Source: Aplectana chamaeleonis
Lineage: Eukaryota > Nematoda > Chromadorea > Rhabditida > Cosmocercidae
Length of the DNA: 64,000 nt
NCBI GenBank assembly: GCA_029168955.1
Contig: JAPDOI010001482.1
Span: forward strand, 110,960 to 174,959
Direction: 5' to 3'
The position numbers were made by a program, and so were the translations under genes. The notes under the pieces are model-generated. The model saw only the letters and a program-made list of their open reading frames with translations, was not told the origin of the DNA and searched no databases. This document shows, in pieces, positions 32,850-45,099 of this stretch. Each line of letters starts with the position of its first letter. Position 1 is the first letter of the stretch.

Positions 32850-33439
32850 AAGAGAACTTTATCCTTTCAGGAGTCAGGGTACGGCGCGAGGTGTGGGAGG
32901 CCTCACAGTGGGGGACTGAGCTCCGGTGATCCGGGGAGGGGGAGTGGGCTATGAGGGTTGAAAACCACGCATAAAATTACACTGAAAATTTGGCCGGCAC
33001 CCAACCCCCGGTCGTCGTCGTTTTGTTGCGCTCATGAAAAAGCACTATAATTATCATAAGGAATGGAATGCGATGTAATGAAGAAAACTTAAATAGTTAT
33101 TTTGAGGTTGAAATGTTAAAATTTTATAAAATTTTCAGGAGTTAACCACATGTTAAAGGAGGAGGTGAAAGTGGACATGCGCGGCATGTTTATAAAATTA
33201 TGGTGTTTTATAATTAACTGATATATGTTCATGAATAAAGGGTTTTACTGAATTTTGTTTCTTGTAAATAAATAATCTTGGTACATGAAAGTTTGTAAAT
33301 AGGGCAACGACCATCACCAGATGTCGCCATACGATCGTCAACTGACATCGTTGAATTTGGAGTTCCCACAGCTGATCTCAGGTTGGACCAACAATTCATC
33401 CATTGATAGCGGCTCGCTAGAACCGGTGCAGTTGTCCCC
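32850..33439. other. Gene-free stretch
   Basis: AT-rich in the middle (33,040-33,300). No supported feature. Confidence 0.4.
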
Positions 33440-34250
33440 ATCCCGTAGTGGAACGCGGCACGGCTAGCTTGAGGTTTTGCTTACGCTTATGCAAGGAGGT
33501 CCTTAAAGCGCAGTCGAGTGGCCGAAGTCAGGAAGTATGATGGTAAATGGCTCACTCCAATTGCAGTTTCTGAGAGCCTTTGGATGTGAAGCAAAACCCC
33601 AGTTCGGTATGGACAGATGCTGACAGAAGGGATATACTCCTCAACCATCTAGCTGAGGATCGGCACAGGCACTGGATGCGGAACCTACCCGATGATGGAC
33701 GAGGGAAATCGTTCGATGACATTGTGGAAGTGGAGCGACATATGACAGCGACAGATGCGAAGCATACGCCAGAGCGAACGATTGAGGGCTGAAGCAGGTA
33801 TCTGGAAGAATCTGAGTAAGAAGAACGCAGTGATGGCAGTCTATCTTCGACTTCTGCTGTCGACTTCGAAGGATAAGCTGAAACAGGATGGTACCGGAGG
33901 GGGTGCCCCGACTCTCCAATTGGGAAGTAAGCGTTGTAATGAATCAATGTCTGCGTGAGTGGCCCATCGACTCGTCACTACATGCTGGCAGCTTTGGATG
34001 CCCCGGAATGGTGGCACAGTGTTCGATGAAGTGCGGAAGGTGGCTCTACGGGCACTAATGCACACACAGAGGTCAATCGCAGGGCAAGGACCGGTTCCAG
34101 AGAGTGGTGGGTTGCGCAAGGATCAGACCACACCTAATCCGAAGGACAATCCAAAGGACATGCTTTCAGTGCGTGGTGAGGAAGGTCAAGCTGCAGAACA
34201 GCAGCTTGCCCGAAGAAGTCACATGTGAAGGAGGAGGAGGAACGATGCTA
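33440..34250 (+). pseudogene. Retrotransposon Gag-like relic
   Basis: Pieces in shifting frames read like a nematode LTR-retrotransposon Gag: VRKYDGKWLTP near 33,530, WTDADRRDILLNHLAEDR near 33,605, NLPDDGRGKSFDDIVEV near 33,685, AEAGIWKNLSKKNAV near 33,790 and GTVFDEVRKVAL near 34,015. Stops and frameshifts break it. No protease, RT or integrase is seen downstream. The match is to the general Gag pattern, so the family is not named. Confidence 0.55.
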
Positions 34251-35034
34251 ACCATGTAACAGAGTGGTTCCAGGATAAAGGCATATCCGTTCATGAACGG
34301 ACGTCGCATTTTCTACGCGTCCTACGGTCTTGAGTGCAAGAATGTCAGCAAGAATCACGCTGTGGTTACGAAAGCATATAGGGAAACCATGCTACTTGCG
34401 ACGTGGAAGTGTGTTCGGGCGCGCCCTAGCCAGGCGTTGATCCGACACAGGATCACTTATCTCCATCATACCGGTTTCGGTGCTAGGCAACGAGCTCAAG
34501 AGCAAGGAGCAGCGACCTAGATCGTGGTTGGTAAAACCTTCATGCTAGGAGAACCGGAAGGTGAGGGGATATACGACGCGTCAGGAAATTCGATGAAGTT
34601 TCTAATGCGGGATTGCAGTCAATGTATCAGGAGTTAAAGGCAGCTCGCGAGGCCAGAGCCCAACTTCATGTGATGCACTCCGACGATGAAGGACAATTCT
34701 CCTATGGAACCAACGCACCTATCGGCATTAGGCATAGAGATTAAATTCAATCCAGCACCCGTGGAAGACGGCAGCAAGGCAACAAGGCGAGGCTGCCAGA
34801 TTTCGTTCACGCGAAGCGTAAACACAAGGAAAGTAAGACGAACGGCGACATTATCGAACCTTCATTCACGACTGAGCTCGTCTGGGCGACGAGGAGGGAA
34901 GGTGCGCATCATTCAACAAACCAGTTGGCTAGACGAGGCACCCGAAATCGACAGCTATCCAACATTGAGTAACGGTAGATCACCGCCTCGGGTCGAGAGG
35001 AGCAAAGGTCGACAGTTTTGGAGCGAGAATCGCG
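34251..35034 (+). other. Unassigned stretch following the Gag-like relic
   Basis: Open pieces on the plus strand (34,293-34,520; 34,686-35,069) are charged and low in hydrophobics, without recognisable motifs. They may be the remainder of the same retroelement. No CCHC knuckle is clear. Confidence 0.4.
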
Positions 35035-35800
35035 TATCAGCGGCTTTCGGCCTGAGCGTCAGGAATTGACGGCTAAGCCTGAGCGTCAGGATCTACGGCT
35101 CGGCCTAAGGCTTCCAGCGGCGTCGGCTGCTCGGCGTGAGTGCAGAAGGATCAGCGGTTCGTGTTGAGCGCTCAGGGTCTACGGCACGGTTTCAGCGCCA
35201 AGAATCGACAGTTCGGAGCGACAATCGCGCATCGGCGAGAAACTCGACTTGAGCGCCAGGCGGCAACGGCTCGTTTCCGAAAGCGTTCCAGTATCGACAC
35301 GCTTCGGGACGTGAGCGCAAGGGGTCGACAGCTCGGAGTGAGGGCCATGAATCGACTGCACTAATGGAACGCCAAGAACCGGCATTTCGGAGGGGGCGTA
35401 ACTGGTCTACCAACATCGTGTTCGACGAAACAGACCGGCAGCTCAAGGAGAGGAAGCCAAACGCAGCCCGACAGGACAGAATGGTCGTGAGAGATCTCCG
35501 GTTTGGCATGAACGCTCCGAGAGTCATTAAGGTCTAGGTACGTTCGTCACGAACGTGAACGATCGGCTGAGCGACAGCACCTGGACGTGATTCCAGTTCG
35601 GCGCGGACGTAAGCGATCGACAGAGTGGCAGCACCGACAACAGTGACAACCAGTTCGGCGCAAACGTGAACGAGCACCAGTGGCGGCAGCATCGTAAATT
35701 GGTGACACCGATCCGGCGTGAATCGTGAAAGATCGTCTGAGTGGCAGCACCGACACAGGACACCAGCTCGGCATGAACATAAGGCACGGAGAAGCTTTTG
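35035..35800 (+). repeat. Degenerate arginine-coding repeats
   Basis: Two repeat blocks. 35,040-35,400 carries GAGCGTCAGGA / GAGCGCCAGGC / GAGCGCAAGGG-type words with TCGACAG or CTACGGC. 35,555-35,790 carries GAGTGGCAGCACCGACA and CAGTTCGGCGC words at roughly 60-75-bp spacing. The plus-strand frames are Arg/Gln/Glu-rich. Probably a degraded part of the retroelement. Confidence 0.5.
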
Positions 35801-36003
35801 CTCGGCGTGACTCTCGTGCATGCTAATGGTTTATTCGGTGGTCGTCACTAATGGTCTGCTATGGTGTATGTAAGATCGGCTGAGTGGAGCAGCCTTTTGG
35901 AGAGGTGGGAGATGTCATGTTTAGATGGATATACATCAGTGATACTGGTTATATTCCTGCCTAGTTGTGTGTTGTTTAACAAGGTTATGTATCTGTTTTA
36001 TGA

Positions 36004-36939
36004 TGTTGTAATGTTCTTATTTTGTTATTTCTCTCATGAGTATCATCCGACTCGTTGCATTTGTAGCTTAGTGGGCTCCTCACATTCTGATTATGTTCTT
36101 TGAGGTCAGCAAAGGCCGTATTATTGTACTCCGCATTGTGACCCTTATTTCGTCAGTGGCGTGCAGTGGCATGACGGGTTGGCACAGCGGCGCCCCGCCC
36201 CCAATCAATCCCGAGGAAGGCGAGGCCACAGCCAGTGACGAGGAGCACAGCTCGGTCAGGGCGTCACGTGTTAGCTGCGGAGAGTGCGGAGGCGGTCGCC
36301 AAACCAGGCATATATAAGCCAGCGACATTCTTTGCGGTCATGCGGCGTAGTCTTCTGAAGAGCATTTGTCTTCCCAGGGCTTGTCACGTGTGTCTTCTCG
36401 GTCGGAGAAAGGCGTGCAGCTAGGCGGACAGCTGCTGAGCAGCAGAGGAGAAACTCCAATCTCAGCTCTATAGGCTGACGGGTCTTGAGTGCTCTGGGGC
36501 CGGAGGCCAGTTTTATCTTTTAGCGATCTCCGTGGTGCTCGGATTGATTGCTAGGAGAGAGATCGAGAGCGATAGAGAGATTTCCACTCCTGCCCCTCGA
36601 CACCAGTCCGCAGGCGGCTGCTCGGTGAGTGTAATCAATGAAACGGTCGGTGAGTTTGCGGGGCCTCGTCGTGGCTGTCCGCTCTCGCTCCTCTGAGAGG
36701 AACATCGATCTTGCTGCTCTGCGAACCCCTCGATAATCATCATCATCATCCTGCTAACCATCATATATTTATTTGGAAGTCGATAAGGATAAACTATTAA
36801 TCCAGCTTCTCGTCTTACTCCAGGTGTACTCTGACCTGGTTTAGGCCAGCTGTATCTCGTGATCTTGAACTGCAGTAGTTGTTGTTTTTAATCGGGCATA
36901 AAACTTTACTTCCAGGTGGTGGTGCCGACTTTCCAGTGC
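36004..36939 (+). mobile_element. LTR-like region with TATA box and primer-binding-site-like motif
   Basis: A TATATAAG box lies at 36,311-36,318. About 630 bp downstream, TGGCGACCGAGG at 36,940 looks like a tRNA primer-binding site, which normally follows the 5' LTR. A start near TGTTGTAATG (36,004) is a guess. No second LTR copy was identified, so the assignment is tentative. Confidence 0.35.
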
Positions 36940-37149
36940 TGGCGACCGAGGATACAGAACCAACCAAACGAGGATTATGGAATCCCAGGACGGTGGCGTA
37001 TGTCCTCTTACTTTTCGCCTTAATACTTGAGTCCACCCCGCCTAAAACAACAACTGACATGACATATTAAGTGAAACCAGTGCAGAGATATTAAAACTCC
37101 AGGTTAAGAGGGAAGGAGAACAACCAGTAGCTCGGACAGGAAATGAGGC

Positions 37150-37412
37150 TTGACCGCGCGCAAGGGATTTACGCCCTTAGTATACCCGATCGCGCGCAAG
37201 ACCCGCTCTTCGACCGCTCGCAAAAAAAAACCAGAATAGGGCTGAACCGCGCGCAAAGCAAGCGGTCAGTACCGATCTTGAAGTTGGGCGAGCGTTTCCG
37301 ACCACACTTTTTGCTCCGCTTTTCACGGCTCCCACCTCTTTCCGTTCGGACCGCGCGCAACTTTGCGAAGAGGGCAGAAACCGCGCGACTTTAGGATCCC
37401 AACCGCGCGCAG
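37150..37412 (+). repeat. Interspersed GACCGCGCGCAA motif cluster
   Basis: (G/A)ACCGC(G/T)CGCAA occurs at least seven times at irregular spacing (for example near 37,154, 37,210, 37,246, 37,350 and 37,400). Related CGGTCGGAACGC words recur at 42,570-42,730. Confidence 0.55.
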
Positions 37413-37769
37413 ACGTGAGGGAAAATGCATGGTGTGTAGCGGCGAGGACACCAGTTTCCGTGTCATCTCGGCTTTTTTAATATCTTCCTTTATTTTTCTT
37501 GCTTTCCACTGTATGGTTCTGTATTCCCCTTGTGTCTCCTGAGTGTACACCCCTTCTTTATGATTACTCATGCGTTGATTACGCTATATTGTTATTAACA
37601 AGATTAAAGTATAATACTTATCTGCGCAGTAAACGGGTGTTGACTGTCCGGTTGATGAAGGCATGTGCAGAACATGTTGCTAAAAGGTGTGTAGGGAGTC
37701 TCAGTTGGGTTGGAGTAGCTTTGAGGAAACAAGTAGGAAGCCCTAAAGGTGTCAAAGGAAATTGAGCCG

Positions 37770-38640
37770 GAAGTGGGCGGGGCTTCCGGACAGGAGTGCG
37801 CAGGCCAGCGAGCAAAAAGTGCTGTGAAATTCCCGAAAAAAATTAATAATGGGCTATCAGGCTGGAAGTCTGTGTGAGAGCTTCGAGGAACGCAAGATTT
37901 TCAATAATCCGGAAAGAGGGCGGCGCTTCGGCAAGAGTGCGCACAACGGCAAGAAAATGCTTTGAAATTCGAAAAAAGTGTTGGGATCAGCGCTGGAGGG
38001 TATGCAAGGGTTTCTTGAAAGCAAAGTTTTCAATGTTCCAGGAAGAAGTGGGCGGGGCTTCAGGAAGGAGTGCGAACAGCGCGCAAAAAAGGTGCTGTGA
38101 AATTCGAAAAAAGTGTGGGCAATCAGGCTGGAAGTCTGTGAGAGCTTCGAGGGCAAGTTTTCAATGTTCCGGAAAGTGGACGGGGCTTCGTCAAGGGGGC
38201 GGACAACGGCAAGAAAAAGCTGTGGAATTCGAAAAAGTGTTGGGATCAGCGCTGGAGGTATGCAAGGGTTTCAGCAAGTTTTCAATGTTCCGGAAAGTGG
38301 GCGGGGCTTCCGGAAGGAGTGCGCACAACGGCAAGAAAATGCTTTGAAATTTGGAAAAAGTGTTGGGAATCCAGGCTGGAGGTGTGTGAAGGCTTCTGGA
38401 GGCAAGTGTTTAAATGTACCGAGAGAGTGGGCGGGGCTTCAGGGGCACAAGGGCAAAAAAGAATTGCGTAGAAGTTGGAAATATAGAATTGTGTGCATTG
38501 TCGTTGGATGTGTGTGTAAGGGGTTCCTAAGGAGTGTTTTTTAATGTTCCGAAAAGTGGGAGGAGCTTAGTCAGGAGTACTTTGCACAACAGCAAACAAG
38601 TGCTTTGGGATTTGAGAAAAAATTTGGAGCGACGTTGTAG
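37770..38640 (+). repeat. Tandem array of about 130-bp units with a GC-box-like motif
   Basis: Seven anchors of (G)GGGCGGGGCTTC type fall at about 37,775, 37,918, 38,050, 38,178, 38,299, 38,429 and 38,558, so the spacing is 121-143 bp. Each unit also has TGCGCACAACGGCAAGAAAA, TTTGAAATTCGAAAAAAGTG, GGCTGGAGGT and TTTTCAATGTTCCGGAA segments. Frames across it are repeat artefacts. Confidence 0.85.
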
Positions 38641-38961
38641 GTGTGCAAAGCCGATAGACTTGAGATTGCGGAGCCGATAGACTCCTGTGCAGCCTGTACT
38701 TCAGAACAGCTCACCTATTTGTAAGCTTCAAAAACCAGCCACAGTGGCTGTATTTCAAAGAACTCAATCTGGAACGAGTTCGTATGTAGAAGGCGGGGTT
38801 GTGTCGAAGCCCGTGGCAGGCGGGAGTTGACAGAAATTTTTCGACTCTGCATTGCTCAAATTTAGTAGTTTAGACTAGTTTTCGACGGCTTCCAACGGCA
38901 CGAAGAAACGTTCTAGTGAGGGGCCATACGGACCCCAGTGGTTATCCAAACAACAGTTTTT

Positions 38962-39480
38962 GAGCGTGTCTGCTGCCTTGAAAGGCAGCATACACGCTCG
39001 TAAACGAGATCAACTACGGAAATAGAATGGCGTATGTGAAATCAGATTACAACGCCTACGCATTTTGAAGTGTCAAAAACGACCCACAAATGTACCGCTA
39101 CATGAGTTAGAAGTTGGCCCCGCCCTATATTTTTCACGCCCCTGTATTTGCCCTTTTCCTGCAACGCACGCAAAGGTTGCGGACAGGTCATATTCACCGT
39201 CCGGTACTGTTGGTAGATTGCCTTGCTAACAAGTGAACCACACACGTCCACTGACGGCGAAGATGGCCCAACAACCCTGCGTTGGAGGAAAAGGGCAACC
39301 ATACAGGGGCGTGAAATACAGGGCGGGACCAACTCTAACTCGTGCTGTAACGGCATTGTGGCAACAGTCGTTTTTGACACACCTCAAATAGCAATCTAGC
39401 ATCATGTTGTCAAGCCACATACGGTTCTGATTCACGTAGTTATCCTAAACCACGTTTACGAGCGCGTATGCTGCCTTTAA
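38962..39480. repeat. Inverted repeat with AAAGGCAGCATACACGCTCG ends
   Basis: A small hairpin (38,962-39,000) carries AAAGGCAGCATACACGCTCG. The right end (39,435-39,475) carries the inverted AAAGGCAGCATACGCGCTCG. Between them arms at 39,045-39,215 and 39,225-39,395 pair (for example GTCAAAAACGACC/TCGTTTTTGACAC, CCTGTATTTGCCCTTTTCC with its counterpart). The terminal motif is a relative of the TTAAAGGCA MITE. Confidence 0.72.
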
Positions 39481-40556
39481 GTTGAAAAGAAGCTTTAACA
39501 TCTTAATGTATGCATAAAATGTGCATAGTGTGTACACTTGACATGGAATTTCACAAAAACCAGCTTTTTCAATAACAAGCTACTCTCTCATACTTGTGGC
39601 TACAGTCTCAACACAACCAAATCTGATAAATCTGCGTTTGCAAACATAGGTTCACGACGTTTGCGACTTGAAGAGAAGGTTCTTTTTTCCAGAAATTTCT
39701 AAGAAATTTCGCATGGGAAGAGCTCCGAAGCGACGACGCGGAAAACCAGGGATGGAACAGATCGGAGACTACAAAGCGAGGAGTATGCGTTTTGTGTTAC
39801 GGTTTATTAACAGTTGAATCCAGTGAAGATTATTGTTCTAGGAAATGCTGCACTACATAGTACGATGATCCCGTTAAGTTTTCTGCGCACTACGCTTTGC
39901 AGAGGCCGTCATGTAGCAAAGCTAGGTCTTTGTAACACTTTCCGGGACTATAGATTCTCCCCGACTATTTTTTGAGAAATTTGCTGTGAGCAGTTAGTAG
40001 GTATTAGGCGGGACTTAAATATTCAGCACTCAAAAATGATGCCAAACTTTGATGTAAGCCTTTCGCTGCCCACTTCTCATATTTTTTACCCTTAGATAGC
40101 GGCGGTATTGTACCTATATAACATTCACAAATTGTTCAATATTTAGAGAGTGTCATATTCCAATTTGGCTGATTAAAGTGTTATTTCAATACAACAATGT
40201 TCCGTGCATTCCAAGATCGGTTACCTCCAGCCTTTCGAAGTGAAAAGTCATCATTTTGTGGAATGTATCGATACAAAAACTGGCTGAGAAAAACGGCAGA
40301 AGTAGAACCTACAATTTACATAACGCGCTATGTTTTTGTAAAAACGGGGAGCATCTGGCTTAAACTTGGCAAAAAAAAACGTCTATTGCATGTAACTTTT
40401 TTGAAAAGGAAGACTTTTTTGACTACTGAAAACGCTGTCATACTCACACATGAAATTGCTACTTAAATCATGCGACTTGTGGGCCGACTATCCCTAAAAT
40501 CACTTTTGTTTTTGAAAGAAATTTATTTTGCGATTATTTATAAAAACCTCTAAATG
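39481..40556. other. Gene-free stretch
   Basis: A short basic frame near 39,713 (MGRAPKRRRGKPG) and another at 40,197-40,466 have no splice context or family. Not called as genes. Confidence 0.4.
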
Positions 40557-40905
40557 GGCTGCGAAATTTGCGGCGAAATTTTGAGCAGTATTTGCAAGAG
40601 TAATGGGAGAGCGATCTGTATGCTTTCTTCATAAATTAGGTGCAGGTGAGAATCCTCGAGGTTTTGTGTTGGCTTGAATCCCTCGAAATCCTTCATTAAA
40701 CACGTGCTTGAGAATCCTACACATGAAAAGTCGGAGTTTTGTTGCGAGAACCCCGGACTTTTGAAAGTTTTCGAAAATTCAACCCAAACAAACCTTGAGA
40801 TTCTCTCATCTACCAATTTGTTCATGAAGAAAGCATACTCTAGATTCAACTCTCCCATTACTTTACAAACAATACAGCTCAAAGTTTCGCCGCATTTTTG
40901 CCGCG
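40557..40905. repeat. Inverted repeat, 349 bp
   Basis: GGCTGCGAAATTTGCGGCGAAATTTTGAGC-type left end (in part) pairs with GCTCAAAGTTTCGCCGCA on the right. Inner pairs are AGTAATGGGAGAG/CTCCCATTACT, TGCTTTCTTCAT/ATGAAGAAAGCA and GAGAATCCTCGAGGTTT with AACCTTGAGATTCTC. The centre is near 40,730. Confidence 0.83.
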
Positions 40906-43127
40906 CGCGATGCTTTTGAAAAAAACTGTTGAAAAAACTATTTCCTTCAAAAGCAAGCGGGTGAGGACCTTCGGCCTAAAAGTCGCATAATGAAAGCGCA
41001 CAGTGGTTCACGATGCCAACTTTCACTATCTAATATCTCCACGGTTTACGGAAGGTCTGATGCCCTATATAGCAAAGGCATGCTGTAACAAGGCACGAAA
41101 GGTTATCGCGTTTTTGAGCCAAAATAGGCCCTACTCCTTGTTTACGTTGATTTTTTGAGCGTGGAGAAATTGATCCGCTAGAAGGATGATATCCTACTCA
41201 GTGCAATGAAGCAAACAGCCTCACTTATCAGCAACTTCGCTTGACTTGATAGATTTCACTGTAATCTGAGCCTTCATTTGTTCATTCCGAGAGAGAGCCA
41301 GGATCTGGGGGCACCAGAGAACGATTGTTTTTCAGACGTTATTTTTGCCGCTCCAATGGCGTCGTTTTCTACCGTTCTTTGTGCACCGACACTTGGAGCC
41401 TAGGAATTCACTTCTCGCCTATCATTCCACTGTGGAAAGTAAACAGAGGATGATCATCGTGGACGCTGCCTTTAACTAGCTTTTTATCTGCGAATAGTAT
41501 TAACGTTTTCCAGAATTCGAAAGAATCACTATTCAAAAAGGTACATGCATCGGACGTTTTTGCCAAGTTTGCCAGATGCTCCCCGTTTTTACGAAACTTG
41601 GTACGGGTTTTGTGGTGTTGCGCACTTAGTTTCAGCATGGGGAGATATTTGTAAGTTCTACTAGCCTTATAACATGCCCTACTACCCATTATCTCGTTTG
41701 ATGATATCGATTTCAACTTCTTTTGCTGTAGGGAACCTCAAATGTGAAGTCCAGTCTTTATAGTTAGCTGCATATTTTTAAACGCTCTGGGTATGTGTCC
41801 TTGGAAAACATTGATCGGATTACCACTTGGGATCTGAGTTTTTTGATGACTTCACTTTTATTGCGCTGTAAAAGGGTTTTATTATTTTTAGGGTTCACAA
41901 TGTTTTGAAAGATTGTTGCCGAAATAATTGGAAAGCCGTGTTGTTCGAAACATAATTTTCATGTGTGACAGCGTGGAAACACAATAAATAGATGCGGATT
42001 AGATTTTTACAGTAATAACATTCAAAATATGAATCTTTGGCTGGATTAGGACTTCAAGAGAATTCGCAGTTCAGAGTAAATACGTTTTCTAAAGTTCATA
42101 AAATTTATTTTCACTTGTTTTTCAAATATTTGACATTTATAATCACATCCACGTGCACTATTTTCTAGTTCACGAAATCCGTTACTTTACATCATAGTTA
42201 GGTTTTTTATTCAAATCTTTGAAGTCATTATTTGGAAACTTGTGAACTCGATCATGTAATGTATTTCGTTGCATATTTTTATGTATAACCGTTAGCCATT
42301 GTGTGAACAGACACAATTTGTTTCACAATTATCGTTTCATTACTAACTGATGTACCATCAAAGTGATTAATTTATTAATAAATTTGTGTTTTATCATTTT
42401 CGTGTTATGTTATTATGCAATACGCTGGCATCCAGTCCCCAATCGTGATATCCAGTACTGGCTATTTCATACTGTAATAGACGGTAGTGGGCTCATGGCT
42501 GTAAGATCTGATGATGGCGTATTGCGCTGTTCTGAGCCCCTCCCATCGGAAGGGCGCCGTGATATCATGCCCCCGCGGTCCGAACGCAAAGCGCCGTGAT
42601 GCAGATTTGCGTCCGGAACGCGCTCTTCAGTCGTGCTGACCGCGGCTGAATACCGGTCGGAACGCTCGCAATGATGCGGTCGGAACGCGTCACCGATCCC
42701 GCGGTCAGTCCTATTGTTGCGAGCGGTCAGCCCCTACTTTCTGTTCGAGAGAAACTTGGCGAACATTTACAACCTGTTGGATCATGAGCGAAACTATGGA
42801 GCCTACTTTAAACAAGAAGAGCTGAACAAATGGCTCGAACATTATACGGATGACGTGAAAAGGGAAGAAGGTTTAAATATGATGGAAAGCAAGCGGGGAG
42901 AGTTATTCATTGGCGGATAAATGACGTATGATGGGTGCACTACACTCCTTTGAAGGAGAGATTGTTGGTCGATGAGGATTTGAACCGAGGCAATGAGAAC
43001 TGCTGTTCGGTCTAAACGGTGGACTATACACATATGCTACAACACAGGAACAATTTCATGTCAGGACGGTTGATTCGGAGGGTGGGAGAGGTCGAAAAAA
43101 CTACACGTCCCGAGAGGTGGCAGAAGT
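40906..43127. other. AT-rich gene-free stretch
   Basis: No domain-bearing frame or long inverted repeat seen. A GC-rich patch (42,525-42,730) has GGTCGGAACGC/GGTCCGAACGC words. A T-loop-like TTTGAACC near 42,975 does not fold into a tRNA. Confidence 0.4.
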
Positions 43128-43703
43128 AAAAATAGTCAATTTTCCACCTATACAGAGATGATTTTTAATGCATTTTGAGATTTTGGGACCTACTTTTTGT
43201 TTCAAAAAAATTTTGTTACAAGAGTACCTAAAACTATTATAACATTCTTTTTGCAGGAAGAAAAGCCTTGATTCACACATTGTTCTGATTGGGTGAAGAT
43301 TAGGTCAGGGTAGTGGTCTAAGGTACTTCACAGCCTCATGGGAGGGCTTTTTCCGAGGGCACTTGCTAGGTGTGAGGGCAGCGACAAAATCGACAGTTCT
43401 CTCACAGCTGGTTTCCTTACATTTCGTCTTGAGGGGATCGTCAGCTGTGTCGTTCCCTCACACCTAGCAACTTTAAAAAAAGCCTATTCCTGGACCTGTG
43501 AAGTAGCTTAGACTACTACCCCCGGACCTGAACCACTACTGAGTTACAGTTGCACGAGTAATCTTTTTTACAAAGAGTGTTATAATAATTTAAAAAAGAA
43601 AATTTTGTAAAAAAATGTAATGGTACACCAAAAAGTAGGTCCTAAAATGTTGCAAATATTCTAAAAATCATTCCTGCACTGAGTGAGAAAACGACAACTA
43701 TAT
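43128..43703. repeat. Inverted repeat, about 575 bp
   Basis: Paired blocks: GGGACCTACTTTTTG near 43,186 with CAAAAAGTAGGTCC near 43,630; TTATAACATTCTTT with AGAGTGTTATAA; TTGCTAGGTGTGAGGG near 43,362 with CCCTCACACCTAGCAA near 43,456; CAGCTG near the centre (about 43,425). Confidence 0.83.
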
Positions 43704-44189
43704 CTCTCCCCAGTCACCACTCCCGATCAGGGATGAAGGCGGAATAAAATTTTTAAGTTTCGGAAATCGGAACAAAATTAAAATTTCGGAAATCGAAACA
43801 AAATTAAAATTTCGGAAATCCAAAAATCGAAACAAGTTTCAAAATTTCGGAAATGGGAATTCCGGGAGGCCCAAAATCTGCGGAAATCGGAAAGCGGAAC
43901 AAGGTAATACTCGCTGCTGGCATCGGAAAGTATATTCACTCGAATCTCAGGTCTAAAAGCGTCGTCATCATCGAATCATCATTCCCCAGATACATATCCA
44001 TCCTTGGCACTGAACCGTTATGAGTTAGATGCCTGATCCCATGGGGATCCCCATCAGAGGATGTGCCGTAATTGCCACTAACGATTAACGGCTTCAACAA
44101 CTAACGGGCTTTTTCGGTGTTCCGTCAAACAATAACAGATAAAAAAGTTAGAAGGGAAAACTTGGTTGGAAAGCCCATATTCACTATAC

Positions 44190-44900
44190 GCACCGTGTCA
44201 ATACAAAGAGTAGCGTTGCAGTGGCTCTGCACAGCGACAGCGACCGACTGTCGCGGAGCTCCCGCTCCTTACCAAATCTGTCGCGAATGCGGTACGCTGC
44301 TGGCGACGGCGAGAGTGGCAACGACAGGCATCAGCAGATTCGCAGTATGTCTCGGCTCTCCGCGACGCGTCGCTGCGACGTGAGCATCTTTTCATAGTCC
44401 TCACCGCAAAGCGCGGCACGCGCGTGACGCGCGGAGGACGAGCGGTGGACTATGAAACTTTCACCGCTCGGGACGAGGCGGAAAGCCACTATGAAATCTC
44501 CAGCGGCACCGCCATGGCGGTGCGAATTAAAGATCGAGACCTCAGCAGGACTTGTACAGAAAATTCTCGCTTGCATTTGCGTATGCGGTGGCGCAGGATA
44601 GTCCCAAAATTATTTATGTTGGAGTGGACTCAAATCCGAAGCAGTTATTGATTGAAACGGTAAAACCACCGCACAGCGGTTTGGGCGGCGCCGCTATGGC
44701 GGTGCTGATGGACTATGAAAGTTCTTTTCGCGCGTCACGCGCGCGTGCCGCTGACCAGAACTTTCGCCAGTCCTACACCCCTTCCGCGCGTCACGCGCGT
44801 GCCGCGCTTGCGGTGAGGACTATGAAAGATGCCGTACGAGCGACAATTGTTTTCTACGACGGCCAGCGTGCCGTTGTTCCTATGCTGGTCCCTCCACGAT
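44190..44900. repeat. GC-rich nested block with GCGCGTGCCGC and GACAGCGAC motifs
   Basis: Contains GCGACAGCGACCGACTGTCGCGG, similar to 7,200-7,230 (only partly identical), and internal near-copies of GCGCGTCACGCGCG. Inverted pieces (GACTATGAAA with TTTCATAGTC; CCGCCATGGCGG) suggest nested palindromes. Open frames here come from composition. Confidence 0.5.
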
Positions 44901-45099
44901 TTCTGTAAATGTCATGACCGTCGCTGATGACAAGGACAAAGTATAAAATTCACCTAACGCGTGCGAAGTAATCATTCGAACTGAGAGTTTCTGTGCATAC
45001 CATTCTATTTCCGTAGCTATCTCAACTTACGCTTATAGAGTGTATACCGCCTTTAAAGGTAGGGTTGCGCGATCGTGTTTCGATTTTCAAGCTCTTCCT

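Noticed and set aside
39713..39823. Small basic ORF beginning MGRAPKRRRGKPG
   Set aside because: Too short, no splice context, no recognisable family; may be a transposon remnant.
42960..43033. Possible tRNA (T-loop-like GGTTCAAATCC on the minus strand)
   Set aside because: The T stem pairs at only two of five positions and no acceptor stem or anticodon arm forms.
44117..44908. Arg/Ala-rich frames in the GC-rich block
   Set aside because: Composition-driven, both strands open, inside hAT-like element 3.
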